In this document: one piece after another, positions 32,322 through 42,533 of the stretch
How positions within the stretch are numbered: the stretch's first letter is position 1
Layout of the letters: each line of letters starts with the position of its first letter
From: Leishmania donovani
Taxonomy: Eukaryota; Euglenozoa; Kinetoplastea; Trypanosomatida; Trypanosomatidae
Reading direction: 5' to 3'
NCBI RefSeq assembly: GCF_000227135.1
Contig: NC_018258.1
Location: forward strand, 1,345,224 to 1,409,223
DNA length: 64,000 nt
Program-made: the position numbers and the translations under genes
Notes under the pieces: model-generated
Told to the model about the DNA's origin: nothing
The model's input: the letters and a program-made list of their open reading frames with translations, nothing else
The model's database searches: none

Positions 32322-33041
32322 GACCGTGAGTCAGTGGAGAGGCTAGGGGGTAGGAGATGCTGTCAGGCAGCAACGCAAAAACAAGAGAAAACAACCGAAA
32401 GAAATGCCAGCGCACGCAGCAGCTTCGCGCCTGGGCGACGTTAACGTAGTAGTTCAGAGGAGAACGCGCTGGCAGGTACTAGAGCCACAAGGCCTGCTGA
32501 CCGGAGGGCGGTGGAGGGTTTTGAGGCGAGGGAAGCCCAGCGCAAAACAGACAAGGGTGGGTGTGCGACAGTAAGAGGGGCGCTGAAGCACATGCGCACA
32601 CGTGCGCGACGCTGTCTCTCTCTCTCTGTGCAAGTCGGTAGGCACCAGAGCCACCTGCACGCACGAGACGAAGAGATCCAAACAGCAGCGAGTATACGCC
32701 ACTGTCGAAGGACAGACATGCAGGAGAGAGGAGGAGGAGGAGGAGGAGGGTGGGAGCAAGAGGTGGATGGCGGTTGGAGGGACAGCGCCGCATGCCGCCG
32801 TCTGATATGTCCATTTTGATGCATCTTCTCAGAGCGGAGGAAGGACGCCACTGGTGTTGCTGTCGTGTAGGCCGAGCGTCGCTCGATTCCAGAGGAGTGT
32901 ACGGAAGGGGGTGGGCTGGGGAGGGTCCTTGAAAGAGAGATGACAGGACGCAAGGAGAACTGGCGAAAAAGATATTCACCGAGGACATGCACACGCACTG
33001 CGGTGAGGACGGCTACTGCACGTAGATACCACTGCGCCCTC
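32322..33041. other. Intergenic upstream of the Tousled-like kinase gene
   Basis: Includes a GGA-triplet run at 32727-32750, polypyrimidine on the transcribed strand. No gene is supported. Confidence 0.55.
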
Positions 33042-33491
33042 TTAGCGAATGGCGCGCTCGACTACCCACTGATCATCATCAAACCGCAGCACAAGGCAGA
33101 TGGGAAACTCCAGCTCCGGTATGTTGCTCTGCAAGGATGCTTTGCACTGCTGAAGTATGAGGCGCTGGTCTACCGTCGAGTAGTGCGCGTGGTTTCCGGC
33201 GCAGCTGAGCAGCATCCAGTCTGTCGACTCGCGCACCGCGATCTCGGGAATGCACGGGATTGCCTCTGCAAAGTCAAGGGTGACCTTGAAGATGGCATTC
33301 TGGGAGAAGGTCACCTGATCCATGTTCGTGCTACGCACCACCCGCTTGTCCTCGAGGAACGCAGCGGTGTCCACCGCGATCTGCTGCATCTCCTCTGTCC
33401 CCTTGACGATGATCGTGTTGAGGACACCGCCCTGCACGAAGCTCAGCTCCGGCGTCGTCTCCACATCACTCACGCGTTTCTTCCTGCCCAT
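33042..33491 (-). CDS. Small hypothetical protein (149 aa)
   Basis: Not recognised. It is 149 aa from the ATG at 33491 (MGRKKRVSDVETTPELSF). The open frame reaches a GTG further up, which is not used as a start in these organisms. The composition is balanced and fold-like, with a basic N-terminus and alternating hydrophobic stretches (GGVLNTIIVKG, IFKVTLDF, FPICLVLRFDDDQWVVERAI). No low-complexity runs, signal peptide or membrane span. The sequence has the look of a compact alpha/beta domain. Coding is likely because the composition contrasts strongly with the spacers. Confidence 0.75.
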   Translation of the reverse strand: MGRKKRVSDVETTPELSFVQGGVLNTIIVKGTEEMQQIAVDTAAFLEDKRVVRSTNMDQVTFSQNAIFKVTLDFAEAIPCIPEIAVRESTDWMLLSCAGNHAHYSTVDQRLILQQCKASLQSNIPELEFPICLVLRFDDDQWVVERAIR

Positions 33492-34227
33492 TCCGACGTC
33501 CGCCACGGGCGGTGGAGGTTGAGGTTAAAGAGAGGGAGAGAGCAAGACGAAACAGATTCGACGAAAGGGTCTCGAGGTACCGTTGCCGTGCGTTACAACA
33601 TCCACGCTTTTTGTGTGCCGCGCCTGTGAGTTTCGATGCAGGCCGCACGGTGATCGGGCTCTGCCGACCAGCACCTCAGACACAACGACAGAGAAGATGG
33701 AGATGAGAAGCGCAGCATAAGCGAATTGTGGACAGCGAAGGAACATGAAAGAGAGAGCCGGCAGTGAGCGCACTCGAAACAGGACAGAGTTCCCGCACAA
33801 CGGATATCGGTGTGTTCACATCACACGGCGGAAGTCGTGTGCAAGGACAAACCCAGCGGCCTTGCAGAGCTAAAAGGGAACAGCTAAGCGGCACCCATGA
33901 TGGGTTGCCAGCTCCGTATCCCTCCACGTGAGGGCTGCTGAATGCATGCTTGTAGCTCTCTTTTTTTTTTTTGAAATTTCGGTGCAACGACACGGGAATG
34001 CACGCATCCCCGACGCGCTATGCGCATGGCCCACCGACGCAGGCAACGTGCCACTCTGTATCGACGTGCACAACTCAAACCAACGGAGACGCAACGGAAC
34101 ATATGCAGAGCAGAGAAGGGTCGCCGACTCTTCGCTGCTGAGGAAAACAAGAGGCCGAGGCACGTGTGCACACGCAGAGATAATGGGGTTGTAGTCTCAC
34201 ACGACGGGACTACACGCTGCACTCTAC
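33492..34227. other. Intergenic
   Basis: Spacer between the 149-aa protein and the aldo/keto reductase. A run of 14 T at 33960-33973 lies on the + strand. No gene is supported. Confidence 0.55.
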
Positions 34228-35088
34228 TCATACAATATCGAGGTGCGTCTTGTGCTTGGGGGCAGGAAACGCCGCGTCCAGCTGTGCCATGTCCACCTCT
34301 GTCAGCTCAATGCTGTCTGCCGCCGCGTTCTCCTTTGTGTGCGCCGGGTTGCTGGAGCGTGGGATTGCGATGACGTGGCCGCTGCGCAGCACAAAGGCAA
34401 GTAGAACTTGTGTGACGGTGGCGTTGTGGCGAGCCGCAACGCTCTGCACAACAGTGCTCTTGTACAGCTCCGACTTGAGCTCGCCAGCCTGAGCGATGGG
34501 GCAGTAGGCCATCACTGGCACGTTGTGCTCCCTGAGCCAGGGAAGGAGATCGTACTCGATGCCGCGGGAGCCAAGGTGGTAAAGCACCTGATTGACCGCG
34601 CACTTGTCGCCACCGGGGACGCGCCACAGCTCCTTCATGTCGTCCACGTCGAAGTTCGACACACCCCAGCGGCGAATCTTGCCGCTCTTGACGAGTTCCT
34701 CCATGCACGTCACGGTCTCGGGCAGCGGAACACGGCCGCGCCAGTGCAGAAGGTACAGGTCCAAGTAGTCTGTGCCGATGTTCTGGAGGGAGGCATCACA
34801 GCTGCGAAAAATGGTCGCCCGCGATGCGTTTGTTGGCAGCACCTTCGAGACAATGAAGAGCCGCTCACGTGGCGTCTCTTTGATGGCTTCTGCCACAAGT
34901 CGCTCGGAGCGGCCGTTGCCGTACATCTCTGCGGTATCGATGAGCGTCATGCCCGCTTCCATACCGGCTCGCAGCGCCGCTAGCTCGCGTGTGCGGTTTT
35001 CGGGTTTTTCACCCATCATCCACACGCCCTGTCCTAGCGCTGGAGCCGCCGTGCCATCGGGCAGGCGCACCACACGGCGAGCCGCCAT
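34228..35088 (-). CDS. Aldo/keto reductase, single-domain
   Basis: The product is 286 aa from the ATG at 35088 (MAARRVVRLPDG). It is an NAD(P)H-dependent carbonyl reductase of the (beta/alpha)8 type. The catalytic tetrad is complete: Asp51 and Tyr56 in LIDTAEMYGNG, Lys82 in VSKVLP, His115 in YLLHWRG. The cofactor-binding signature IPRSSNPAHTKENAAA is present near 247-262. The spacing and the short length (no long C-terminal loop A-C as in aldose reductases) resemble bacterial members such as the YeaE/diketogulonate-reductase group. It is different from the prostaglandin F2-alpha synthase of trypanosomatids as I know it. The substrate is unknown. No PTS1 or mitochondrial signal is evident (C-terminus HLDIV), so it is probably cytosolic. 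Confidence 0.93.
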   Translation of the reverse strand: MAARRVVRLPDGTAAPALGQGVWMMGEKPENRTRELAALRAGMEAGMTLIDTAEMYGNGRSERLVAEAIKETPRERLFIVSKVLPTNASRATIFRSCDASLQNIGTDYLDLYLLHWRGRVPLPETVTCMEELVKSGKIRRWGVSNFDVDDMKELWRVPGGDKCAVNQVLYHLGSRGIEYDLLPWLREHNVPVMAYCPIAQAGELKSELYKSTVVQSVAARHNATVTQVLLAFVLRSGHVIAIPRSSNPAHTKENAAADSIELTEVDMAQLDAAFPAPKHKTHLDIV

Positions 35089-35770
35089 CTCAGCTCGAGT
35101 ACGGGAGAACGGTGATGAAGGGTTGTGCGTGTGTGTGCAAATATGGAGAGAAAGCAGAAATGCAGTGTTCAGGTAGCCGACTTCGGTGTTCTGCGGAATG
35201 AAGTGCACCAAGGCCACTAACTGGAAAAGGATATGAGAGGCGGGGCGACAGCGGCGTTCCCACTCCCAGCCACTGCCAGTAGTGGTTACTGCTTGGGTGG
35301 CAACAGTGTTGCTGAGATGGTATATATGGTTGGCGGTAGCCTGTGTGTCTGTAGTGCCAGCAGCAAGGGAGGAGTATGGCGTGGGAGCTGGGGGGAGGGG
35401 GGGGGAGGTGTTCTCTATGGGCGCGGTCTGCGTTGAAGTCCTGCGTGAGAGAACGGGGCAAGAAGATGCGTGAAGAGGCCAGGAGGAGTGTCGCACCAAT
35501 AGAGGTGGTGGAAAGACGAGAGCACGGAAGGAGCGCAAGAAAGAGCCCGCCAACGTCCGCGCAGAACAGCAGCTGAAGGAGAGAGGGGGAGGAGTCCAGC
35601 CCGCGCATTTTTCTGTACCGCCGTGACGGCTCACCTCTTGCGCTTACCGCGTCCTTCTTCAGCGCCCGTGGCACCTCATCCACCTCTTGGTGCGGCGATG
35701 GCATTTCTCTCGTCATCTCGCTTAGACCTGCATGAGAGTCCATATCCGACACATGCACCCATGCCGCCGT
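35089..35770. other. Intergenic between VPS11 and the aldo/keto reductase
   Basis: A minus-strand frame at 35090-35758 directly follows the VPS11 stop and begins with a moderately protein-like stretch but then becomes low complexity; not called. A G-run at 35391-35405 lies on the + strand. Confidence 0.5.
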
Positions 35771-38700
35771 CTACCAAGTGTCGAGGTCGTCCGCGCCAGC
35801 CACGCCCGCCGCCCCACGCTGATGACTTCCGCTGGGGTGGTGCGGCACTGTTGGCGATTGGCAGCCGAAGGGGCCCGCGTCTTTGTACGGCGGCGGCGCA
35901 CCGAGGGCACCGCGGGCAACGTAGTCCGCCACCACGCGAAAGCCATCCTGTGGGGTTCTCCCGTTCCGACCTGCACCTGCACCCGCCACTTCGTCCGTCG
36001 CGTCGCGGCCGCACTTCACGTCCTGAAAGAGCTGCGCTGCAAAGTTGCTCGGGTTCTGCAGCGGCAGGTCGTGCTGCGCCGCCTCTCGGGTGGTGTCGAG
36101 CTGCCGGCGATGGGCCGCCGCGCATACGTTGCACTCTGCCGCTGTGTAGAGGCAGCGGTGATGGAAGGCGTGCCTGCACATAAAGTACACCGTCGGAGTG
36201 TCAAGCACCTGATGGCAGTGTGCGCACGTGGTGGCCTGGAAGACGACAGCCGAGGTCTGCAGAGCGACGACCTCCTTCTTGATACGCTCCATCTCGCCGA
36301 GTCGCTGCGACGTCTGCGCCAGCACCTCCTGCAACTGCTGCGTCTGCTTCAGCAGACACCGCTGGCAGTAATTCCGCACGGTGCGCAGATCCAGAGTACT
36401 CTCAGGGCCACTGCTCAGTATCTGCAGCACCACCACCGGCGATAGCGCGTCGTGGGCCTCGATGTAGTCCAGCACCTTCACAATGTCGAGCGATTCCGTC
36501 TTTGCGGTGCGCATGAGCTGCGACAGCAGAGTCATCCACATGGTGGTCGTGCTGCTGTCGGATGCCGGACTGTCCTGGCACGCCTGAAAGAGTTTCGCGG
36601 TCGCCTCGTGCCTCTCGGCCGGGGTGGAGTTGGAGTCGTTCAGCTTGGCGCCGTAGTAGCCGAGGATCTCCTCTGAGAGCCCGAGGAGGCGGAGGAGGTA
36701 CAGGATGCCGTCCTCGAAACCGTGCTGATGGGCCAGATTCAGCGCGAGGTAGTGGTCGTAGCGACCCTTGTACGCCTCCAGAAACGTCCGCGCCTGCTCC
36801 AGCCGTCGCTTGTACGGCTCCAATGGGAACTCGGCCGTCGCGTCAGCGCTCGAGACTGCACCGGCCGTTGCTGCTGTTGTCTGGGGTACCAGTCGAAGCG
36901 TGCTCTTCAGTTCACGAGTCATGTAAAGCTCCAACAGCGTGTTGTAGAGCACTGCATGCGGGCCCGATGTCACTGTGGGAGAGTGCGGTGCAGGTGACGA
37001 TGGCGTGGCTGCGTTGCCTTCCACAGCCATCTGCATCGGCGCGGGTGTCGCGGCATCCTCATTCAGCACACCACTCTCCACCACCGCGCGAAGGAAGTTC
37101 ATGAGACACACCGGTGCGTCGACGAAGATGTGCAGGAATGCAGACGCGTTCGCGTGGTGGGGGTGCCGCGGCCCGCCTCCTATCGCATCTCCCGTGCAAG
37201 TGGGAAAACGAGCAGCGTCAGGCGCAAGCGCAGGGAGAGCGGGCACGTTCACTAGGCGCCGTCCCGGCCCCTTCCAGTGCACGCACAGCTCTATCAGCAG
37301 CTCTGTCGTGGCGCGAGGCGCCGCAAGAAGAAGGTCCTTGCCGAGCTGCGAGCAAATCGGCTCCGCCTCATCGATCCCCAGCGTGCGGACGTACGACAGC
37401 GTCTCGAGGGGTTCTTGCATGTCGTACAAGCGAATGCGTGCGCAGTCGTACACGGCGGCGTAGCGATCGGCAATGTGCAGCGCCGCCGCGGCGTATCCGC
37501 CCTCTCGGCACACCTCGATCGCGTTCTTCGCATCAAACCGCACGTCGTCACGGTGGATAAACGCCTTGAGCCGAGCTTCGTCCTTGCGCTTGATGTAGCA
37601 CTTGAGCAACAGCGTTGTGTGAGCCACGTTGGTGTGGGCGCTCTGCTTCTCGTTGTGCAGCTCCTCCAAGTAGCGGATGAGCTGCTCCATGTGTGCGCTG
37701 CCCATGTACCGCTGTATGACGTAGGACGACTCCAGATGCCCGATCGTGCCCACGTACTGGGCCATGGCCTCATCAAACTTGCGTTTGCCATAGAGGTAGT
37801 CGCCGTAGCGCTTGCGGATGCGTAGCTGCAGTGTCGGGTCGGCCCCTTCCATCGTCTGCGCCAGCTGCTGCGCAATGCCGTAGCATTCCTTGCTGAAGAG
37901 AAGCTCCAGCTTGGTCTGCGTGTCTGCCTCGCGTAGTCGCACACCTCGCAACGCGAGCTGCCGTGTGCGCACAGCCGGGTCGAGAAACAGCACCAGCATG
38001 TCTGTTTCGTCCGCCAGCAGCATGGCGCAGTTTGTGTACGTCTCCTGCGGGCGACTCAGTCCACGGATGCGATAGGCGAGGTCAAGGCACTGCAGCTGAA
38101 ACTGCTCTGGCCTTCCGTCGTGCTGCACCAGCAGCACGAGGTACTGACGGTGCGTGTAGAGGAAGCAGCGTCCCGGCACGTGGTCGACGTGGATGGGATG
38201 CACACATGACTTCATCGTCGGGTCGTACGGCACGGGGACGCTGGAGGCTGGATCAGCGGGGCCGAGCCGCACAACACGGCTGCCAGTTGTCGCGTGTGAT
38301 GCGGCCTGCTTGCACAGCACGAGCAGCTCGCCACGCGACGTCAGAGCCGCTCCAAAACGCGGAGCACCACCGCTGGAGGTGGGGCAGGGGTATTCGGACC
38401 AGTTGCCGTTGGCTCGCAACGCCCAGCACGTAACCACGTCCTCGTAGACCGTGTACAGCACCTGAACCCCCGCCGCTGTCACCGCATCACCGCTACAGTC
38501 GACCTTCGATGCACTCGCCGACCTTGTCAGCGCGCGGGCGCTGTCTGTCAGAAAAGAGAAGGCGCTGGTGCCTCCGCCGCTGATGTCGCTCGCATGGCCA
38601 CCGCCTTTGGTCTCCCACAACGTCGCGAGCTGCATGCTGGGGAGTCCGACAAACGTGAGAGCGCCTTTGGCGAGGCCGCTGCGGATCGTCAGCACTCGAA

Positions 38701-39493
38701 CCGACCGCTCCTTCGCCAGATCCCCTTGCAGCACTACACAGTCCCGCGTGACGAGCCCGACAGCGGCGCACGAGAGATCTGGCACCACATCGAAGCTCAC
38801 GACAGCAGAGCGGATGGAGCCGCATGAGACGACGCCGGTGCTGCCAGCCTCCCCTGCATGCGACGAGAACCCCTTGGCAGTGGAGTTGCCGGTGGGAGAT
38901 GGAGAAAGCGTGCCTGCAGTCGTGCAGGATGGCTTGAAGTGGCACTGCATCTGTTTCGACTCATCCAGCAGAATTGTCACTAGAGGGGCCTCTTCGCATG
39001 AGGCATGCGCACTCGAAGCGCCGCCGCTCGCGCCTTTGCTAGCGGGTAGAATGCGGTGCTCTTGGCAGGGCGGTCTCCACCGGAGCGGGGCATCCGCTGC
39101 TGATGCCCCCGGAACGGAAGTCGAGACATCGGCTGGGCTAAGGCCCAGAAGGCCTCGGTACAGGGCCACGAGCTGGTCAAGGTCCCAGACTCTCAAAATC
39201 GTGTTGTGAACCGCATCGTCATTGCCGATCGTGATGAGGGTGTTGCGCAGTGCGCAGTATCGGATGTGTGTGACTGGGCCCGCGTAGGCCTGAAAACACC
39301 ACCTGCCCCCCGGCGAGGCGGCCGTCGACGCGGGATGGCGTTCGAGGAAGAGCACTTGACCTTCGCAGTCGCCCACAACGAGCGAGGTGGGGGTCAGGCA
39401 TGAGCACACGACGTTGAGCTCCGCTAAGGAGGAGGCGGCCGCAAGGGCTTCGCTGTCGAAGAAACGGAAGCTGCGCCACACCCCGTCCGTCAT
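35771..39493 (-). CDS. VPS11: VPS11, subunit of HOPS/CORVET tethering complexes
   Basis: The product is 1240 aa, from the ATG at 39493 (MTDGVWRSFRFFD). The N-terminal half is beta-propeller-like with scattered inserts. The middle is alpha-solenoid: LELLFSKECYGIAQQLA, LRIRKRYGDYLYGKRKFDEAMAQY, and the HLESSYVIQRYM segment are strongly VPS11-like. A C-terminal RING-type zinc finger sits at about 1090-1125 (CAHC...CRHAFHHRC...CNVC). VPS11 bridges the HOPS and CORVET complexes that tether late endosomes and lysosomes or vacuoles; its RING can bind partner subunits. The protein is longer than yeast VPS11 (1029 aa) because of Ala/Gly/Ser-rich inserts in the propeller and around residues 800-900, and a 115-residue tail after the RING. 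Frame continuous; no damage seen. Confidence 0.93.
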   Translation of the reverse strand: MTDGVWRSFRFFDSEALAAASSLAELNVVCSCLTPTSLVVGDCEGQVLFLERHPASTAASPGGRWCFQAYAGPVTHIRYCALRNTLITIGNDDAVHNTILRVWDLDQLVALYRGLLGLSPADVSTSVPGASAADAPLRWRPPCQEHRILPASKGASGGASSAHASCEEAPLVTILLDESKQMQCHFKPSCTTAGTLSPSPTGNSTAKGFSSHAGEAGSTGVVSCGSIRSAVVSFDVVPDLSCAAVGLVTRDCVVLQGDLAKERSVRVLTIRSGLAKGALTFVGLPSMQLATLWETKGGGHASDISGGGTSAFSFLTDSARALTRSASASKVDCSGDAVTAAGVQVLYTVYEDVVTCWALRANGNWSEYPCPTSSGGAPRFGAALTSRGELLVLCKQAASHATTGSRVVRLGPADPASSVPVPYDPTMKSCVHPIHVDHVPGRCFLYTHRQYLVLLVQHDGRPEQFQLQCLDLAYRIRGLSRPQETYTNCAMLLADETDMLVLFLDPAVRTRQLALRGVRLREADTQTKLELLFSKECYGIAQQLAQTMEGADPTLQLRIRKRYGDYLYGKRKFDEAMAQYVGTIGHLESSYVIQRYMGSAHMEQLIRYLEELHNEKQSAHTNVAHTTLLLKCYIKRKDEARLKAFIHRDDVRFDAKNAIEVCREGGYAAAALHIADRYAAVYDCARIRLYDMQEPLETLSYVRTLGIDEAEPICSQLGKDLLLAAPRATTELLIELCVHWKGPGRRLVNVPALPALAPDAARFPTCTGDAIGGGPRHPHHANASAFLHIFVDAPVCLMNFLRAVVESGVLNEDAATPAPMQMAVEGNAATPSSPAPHSPTVTSGPHAVLYNTLLELYMTRELKSTLRLVPQTTAATAGAVSSADATAEFPLEPYKRRLEQARTFLEAYKGRYDHYLALNLAHQHGFEDGILYLLRLLGLSEEILGYYGAKLNDSNSTPAERHEATAKLFQACQDSPASDSSTTTMWMTLLSQLMRTAKTESLDIVKVLDYIEAHDALSPVVVLQILSSGPESTLDLRTVRNYCQRCLLKQTQQLQEVLAQTSQRLGEMERIKKEVVALQTSAVVFQATTCAHCHQVLDTPTVYFMCRHAFHHRCLYTAAECNVCAAAHRRQLDTTREAAQHDLPLQNPSNFAAQLFQDVKCGRDATDEVAGAGAGRNGRTPQDGFRVVADYVARGALGAPPPYKDAGPFGCQSPTVPHHPSGSHQRGAAGVAGADDLDTW

Positions 39494-39955
39494 GATGACT
39501 CCCTTCCCCACCCCGTGCGATGTGCCACACTGAGTAGAAGTGAACGAAGAGTGACGGTGTTCAATGGTGCGTACGGCACGCCTATGTGCAGAGGGCAAGG
39601 CAAACAAGACGCAACGAGAGGCGGGACAGAGACGCGCTGAGGGACAGTGGGTTGGAAATGGTGAATAGGCACTCTTTCAGCGCATTAGAGGGCTGATGAG
39701 GTCCTCGACCCTTCCCCTCCCCCGGAAAAAAGAATGAAGGAAGCGGGCGGGAGGAGGGGAGGGGGCGAAGGAATCGACCAAACACGCGAGTACGTGCGTG
39801 GCAGGGAAGCAGTGCCACGCACCGCACCTGTGTCGGCGCCGACACCGCTGTGCGTCGTTCTCTTGGATGACCGTCCCGCACTGAGCGTGGCAGACGAGAG
39901 AGGCTCAACAACACCAATTCGAGAGTTTGCGTCACCACCACCCTTCCTCAAAGAA
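39494..39955. other. Intergenic between the nucleoporin gene and VPS11
   Basis: Short spacer with GGGA/GGAGG runs at 39741-39765 on the + strand, the likely splice signal for VPS11. No gene. Confidence 0.6.
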
Positions 39956-41311
39956 CTAAGAGGCCTCCACACGGCTGCGGATTGCCTGCATCTCCTTTAG
40001 ATCTGTCTTGAGAAGCTCATTCAGCGTCTCAATTCCGTCCTGCATCTGCTTGGCAAACTGGATCCAGCCATTTATGATGCACGGATCCACCTCGGAGCGC
40101 AGGAGTGGCTGACCGCCAGGGTTCCGCCACGCTGCTGGCGCGGATCCGACGAAGCGGCGCTGTTGCTGCTGCTGACGTGCTTCCGTCTTGTTTGCCGACT
40201 GCTGCGTGATTATTGCCACACGCGATGCCTCCTCTGTCAGGAACGGCCGCAGCTCACTCAGTAGCTGACTGAAGCGACCAGGCGCTCGCAAGAGCTTGCG
40301 GAGCTGCTCGACACGGCTGCTCAGCAGGCCCTCCTCGCCGCAAGAGCTGCCGTGACGGCGAAGCAGCTCCATCTTGCACAGAAGCGAGTACCATCGGTGC
40401 TGCAGCATCACCTCCTCCTGCTCCACCTCGCGCTGCCGCCGCACGTTCGCGGCGTCCATGCCTGCCACTGTGTCGATATCCTGCAGCAGCTCTGTCACTT
40501 TCTTCTGCAGCACCTTTACGGCGTCCCTCTGCTTCTCAGTCCGCCGCAGGAGCTCCTGGGAGAAGTGGATGGGGGATGGGTAGAGGCGGCCGGGGTCAGG
40601 GTTTTGGTGGAGTGCCTGCATGTAGGCCTCCTCACTGCACCCGCCGCCGTTGAGGTAGGCCGTGTAGCGCTCCTTCTGAATTGCGTCCATTACCTGCCCC
40701 GCCCCGCAACTGTTGTACACAAAGGCTCTAAAGCGGCAGTTGGGGTGCAGCGCGTTGTAGGACTCGTCCAGCTTAACGAGGTAGCTGGCGAGGGCGCTCT
40801 GCCGCGCGAAGTCCTGCAGCGTCACGGTCGGCTGCTGCTGTTGGGGTGCCTGGGGTTGTATGTCGGGGTTGGGCTGCTGCATGCCCCAACCGCCGATCGC
40901 TGCCGGTGCCGTTGCCCCTGCACCAAAGCCGGTGGTCCCTGTTGCGGGTGCTCCGAAGCCAGAGGTGGCACTGGCGCCAAAACCGCCCCCTGGCTTCGCC
41001 CCAAAACCACCGCCGGCCCCGAAGCCGCCAGCGCCGAAGCCGGCTGCCCCTCCGAAGCCGGTGGTCCCTGATGCTGCGCTGCTGCCAAAGCCAGATGCTC
41101 CTCCAGCTGGTGCGGCGCTGGCCGTAGGGGCTGCGAACGCGGTGCCGAAGCCCGGTGTTGCCGAGGCGCCGGCCGCAGCACCGAAGCCACCGCTGGTGGT
41201 GGCGGTGGTGTTCGTGCCGGATAAGGCGCTGGTGCCAAACGTTGCTGGAGCCTTACCGAAGCCGGCAGCAGGGGCACCGATGCCCGCCGAAGGCGCGGTG
41301 GCACCAAACAT
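39956..41311 (-). CDS. FG nucleoporin of the central channel, Nup54/Nup57-like
   Basis: The product is 451 aa from the ATG at 41311 (MFGATAPSAG). Residues 1-145 are FG/GFG repeats in a Gly/Ala/Thr-rich context (many GFG units), the natively unfolded barrier that binds transport receptors. A Gln/Pro linker follows, then a helical region (about 160-451). NPDPGRLYPSPIHFSQELLRR (around 249-269) resembles the NPDP...P.P..GF.DL.RR segment of the Nup54 family, and the helices after it would form the coiled coils that join Nup62 and Nup58. A QQQQQR stretch near 387 is repeat-derived. It is expected at the nuclear pore central channel. The Nup54 assignment rests on the NPDP region; the general FG-nucleoporin call is secure. 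Confidence 0.9.
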   Translation of the reverse strand: MFGATAPSAGIGAPAAGFGKAPATFGTSALSGTNTTATTSGGFGAAAGASATPGFGTAFAAPTASAAPAGGASGFGSSAASGTTGFGGAAGFGAGGFGAGGGFGAKPGGGFGASATSGFGAPATGTTGFGAGATAPAAIGGWGMQQPNPDIQPQAPQQQQPTVTLQDFARQSALASYLVKLDESYNALHPNCRFRAFVYNSCGAGQVMDAIQKERYTAYLNGGGCSEEAYMQALHQNPDPGRLYPSPIHFSQELLRRTEKQRDAVKVLQKKVTELLQDIDTVAGMDAANVRRQREVEQEEVMLQHRWYSLLCKMELLRRHGSSCGEEGLLSSRVEQLRKLLRAPGRFSQLLSELRPFLTEEASRVAIITQQSANKTEARQQQQQRRFVGSAPAAWRNPGGQPLLRSEVDPCIINGWIQFAKQMQDGIETLNELLKTDLKEMQAIRSRVEAS

Positions 41312-41918
41312 GGATCTGCAGAGGCGTGTGACAACCTCAAGAAACAAACCAACAAGAGACAGACTGGTGCGAATACGATCGGCACCGTCTCTCCACTGAT
41401 GCGACGACGCTCGTGCGCAGGTGATCGACGAACGGAAGGGAGGCGACGTGAAGGAGAAAACGGAGGGGCAGCAGCGGAGAGTGGAGTGGACGGTGGCAGG
41501 CGAGGTTCGCTGAACGGAAGGGAGGAAGGGAAGAGGGGGTAGCGTTCTAACTAGCAGCGGCCATCTTCGTGATTCACCACGGACACACCGGACCCTGTGG
41601 GCATGTAGAGGGAGCTCATGATAGCCGCCGCTCACCAGTCTCCCTCAAAATGGAAGAGAGCAGATACTCATTGGCGCGGTATGTGTTTCGTGTCTTCGAT
41701 GCCGGCCTCCTAAATGGATAATAGCGTGGCATAATTTGCCCCTTAAGGGCGTCCGTGAGTACTGTACATGTCGACAAGGGCACTGCGATGGGTGAGGTGG
41801 AAACGATGGGAGGTGTGCGTGTGGGCGAGTGAGGGGCTCACGCACAGCACCGACAAAAGCCACGCGCAGAGGGGGTTGTTTTCGTTCTTGCGCTGGCGCA
41901 TTGTGCAGCGTCACATGC
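41312..41918. other. Intergenic
   Basis: Spacer between the RIIa-like small protein and the nucleoporin. Purine-rich + strand tract at 41433-41475 and 41511-41540. No gene is supported. Confidence 0.55.
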
Positions 41919-42170
41919 CTACAAAAAACTCGAGGTGCGCGCCCGCACAAACTCGCTCATGGCCGCAAGTGGATGGTCTGGTTTCTGCAACAGCAAGTGC
42001 TGCATGATGTCGTGTAGGAGTGGGGTGATCTCCGGGTGAGCCGCCAGGTAGGCGGTGTAGTCTATGATAAGCTCATCCTTGTGTTTCTCGGCCCGTACGC
42101 GGCCCTCGTAGTTGAGATCTTCCTTCTTGAGGCTCCGCAGGCAGAGGGGCGCGGGCGCTTTACCAGACAT
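41919..42170 (-). CDS. 83-aa RIIa/Dpy-30-like protein, probably axonemal
   Basis: The product is only 83 aa, from the ATG at 42170 (MSGKAPAPLCLRSL). Residues about 36-78 look like the RII-alpha/Dpy-30 type helical dimerisation fold: IIDYTAYLAAHPEI, then LLHDIMQHLLLQKPDHPLAAM. The pattern L..I....L..KP..P......FV matches the family, including its KPxxPL turn. In cilia and flagella this domain docks to AKAP-like helices in radial spokes and related complexes. A small RIIa-only protein therefore fits a flagellar or axonemal subunit; location is inferred. Conserved-looking Arg/Lys-rich stretch (RVRAEKHKDE) precedes the domain. Too small for most ORF callers; the ordered sequence and stop placement argue for a real gene. 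Confidence 0.75.
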   Translation of the reverse strand: MSGKAPAPLCLRSLKKEDLNYEGRVRAEKHKDELIIDYTAYLAAHPEITPLLHDIMQHLLLQKPDHPLAAMSEFVRARTSSFL

Positions 42171-42533
42171 CCCCACGTGGAAGGCGCGCCTTTGAGCGTG
42201 TGCGCTTTCTTCTTTCGACTCGAAAAGTGAGTGAGGGCGGTGTGGCAACGGTGAGGAGATGATGATAGTCGTGGCAGCGGAGTAGAGGAGGGGCTCGACA
42301 ATAGGTGAGGGGAATATATCCACAGCGAAGCAGAGAGACAGGCCGCCTGGTCGGCCTGCCAGTGTCATCGTGTTCACAGAGAAGATACGCCCGCATGGCG
42401 ATGTTGAAAGCCAAGGCGAGCAGGTGACGCACCAGAAGGAGGAGAGAGCGCAGCGCATGGAGGGAGATGGAGTGGTAAAGACGAGCAATCATTTTTCCAC
42501 GCTTTAAACATCCGCGTCCTATCACTCACCGAT
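42171..42533. other. Intergenic upstream of the RIIa-like gene
   Basis: 5' UTR and spacer up to the inverted repeat copy. No gene recognised. Confidence 0.55.

Noticed and set aside
35090..35758. Minus-strand frame directly after the VPS11 stop
   Set aside because: The first 50 codons look mildly protein-like, but the remainder is spacer translation, and no splice acceptor or family match is evident.
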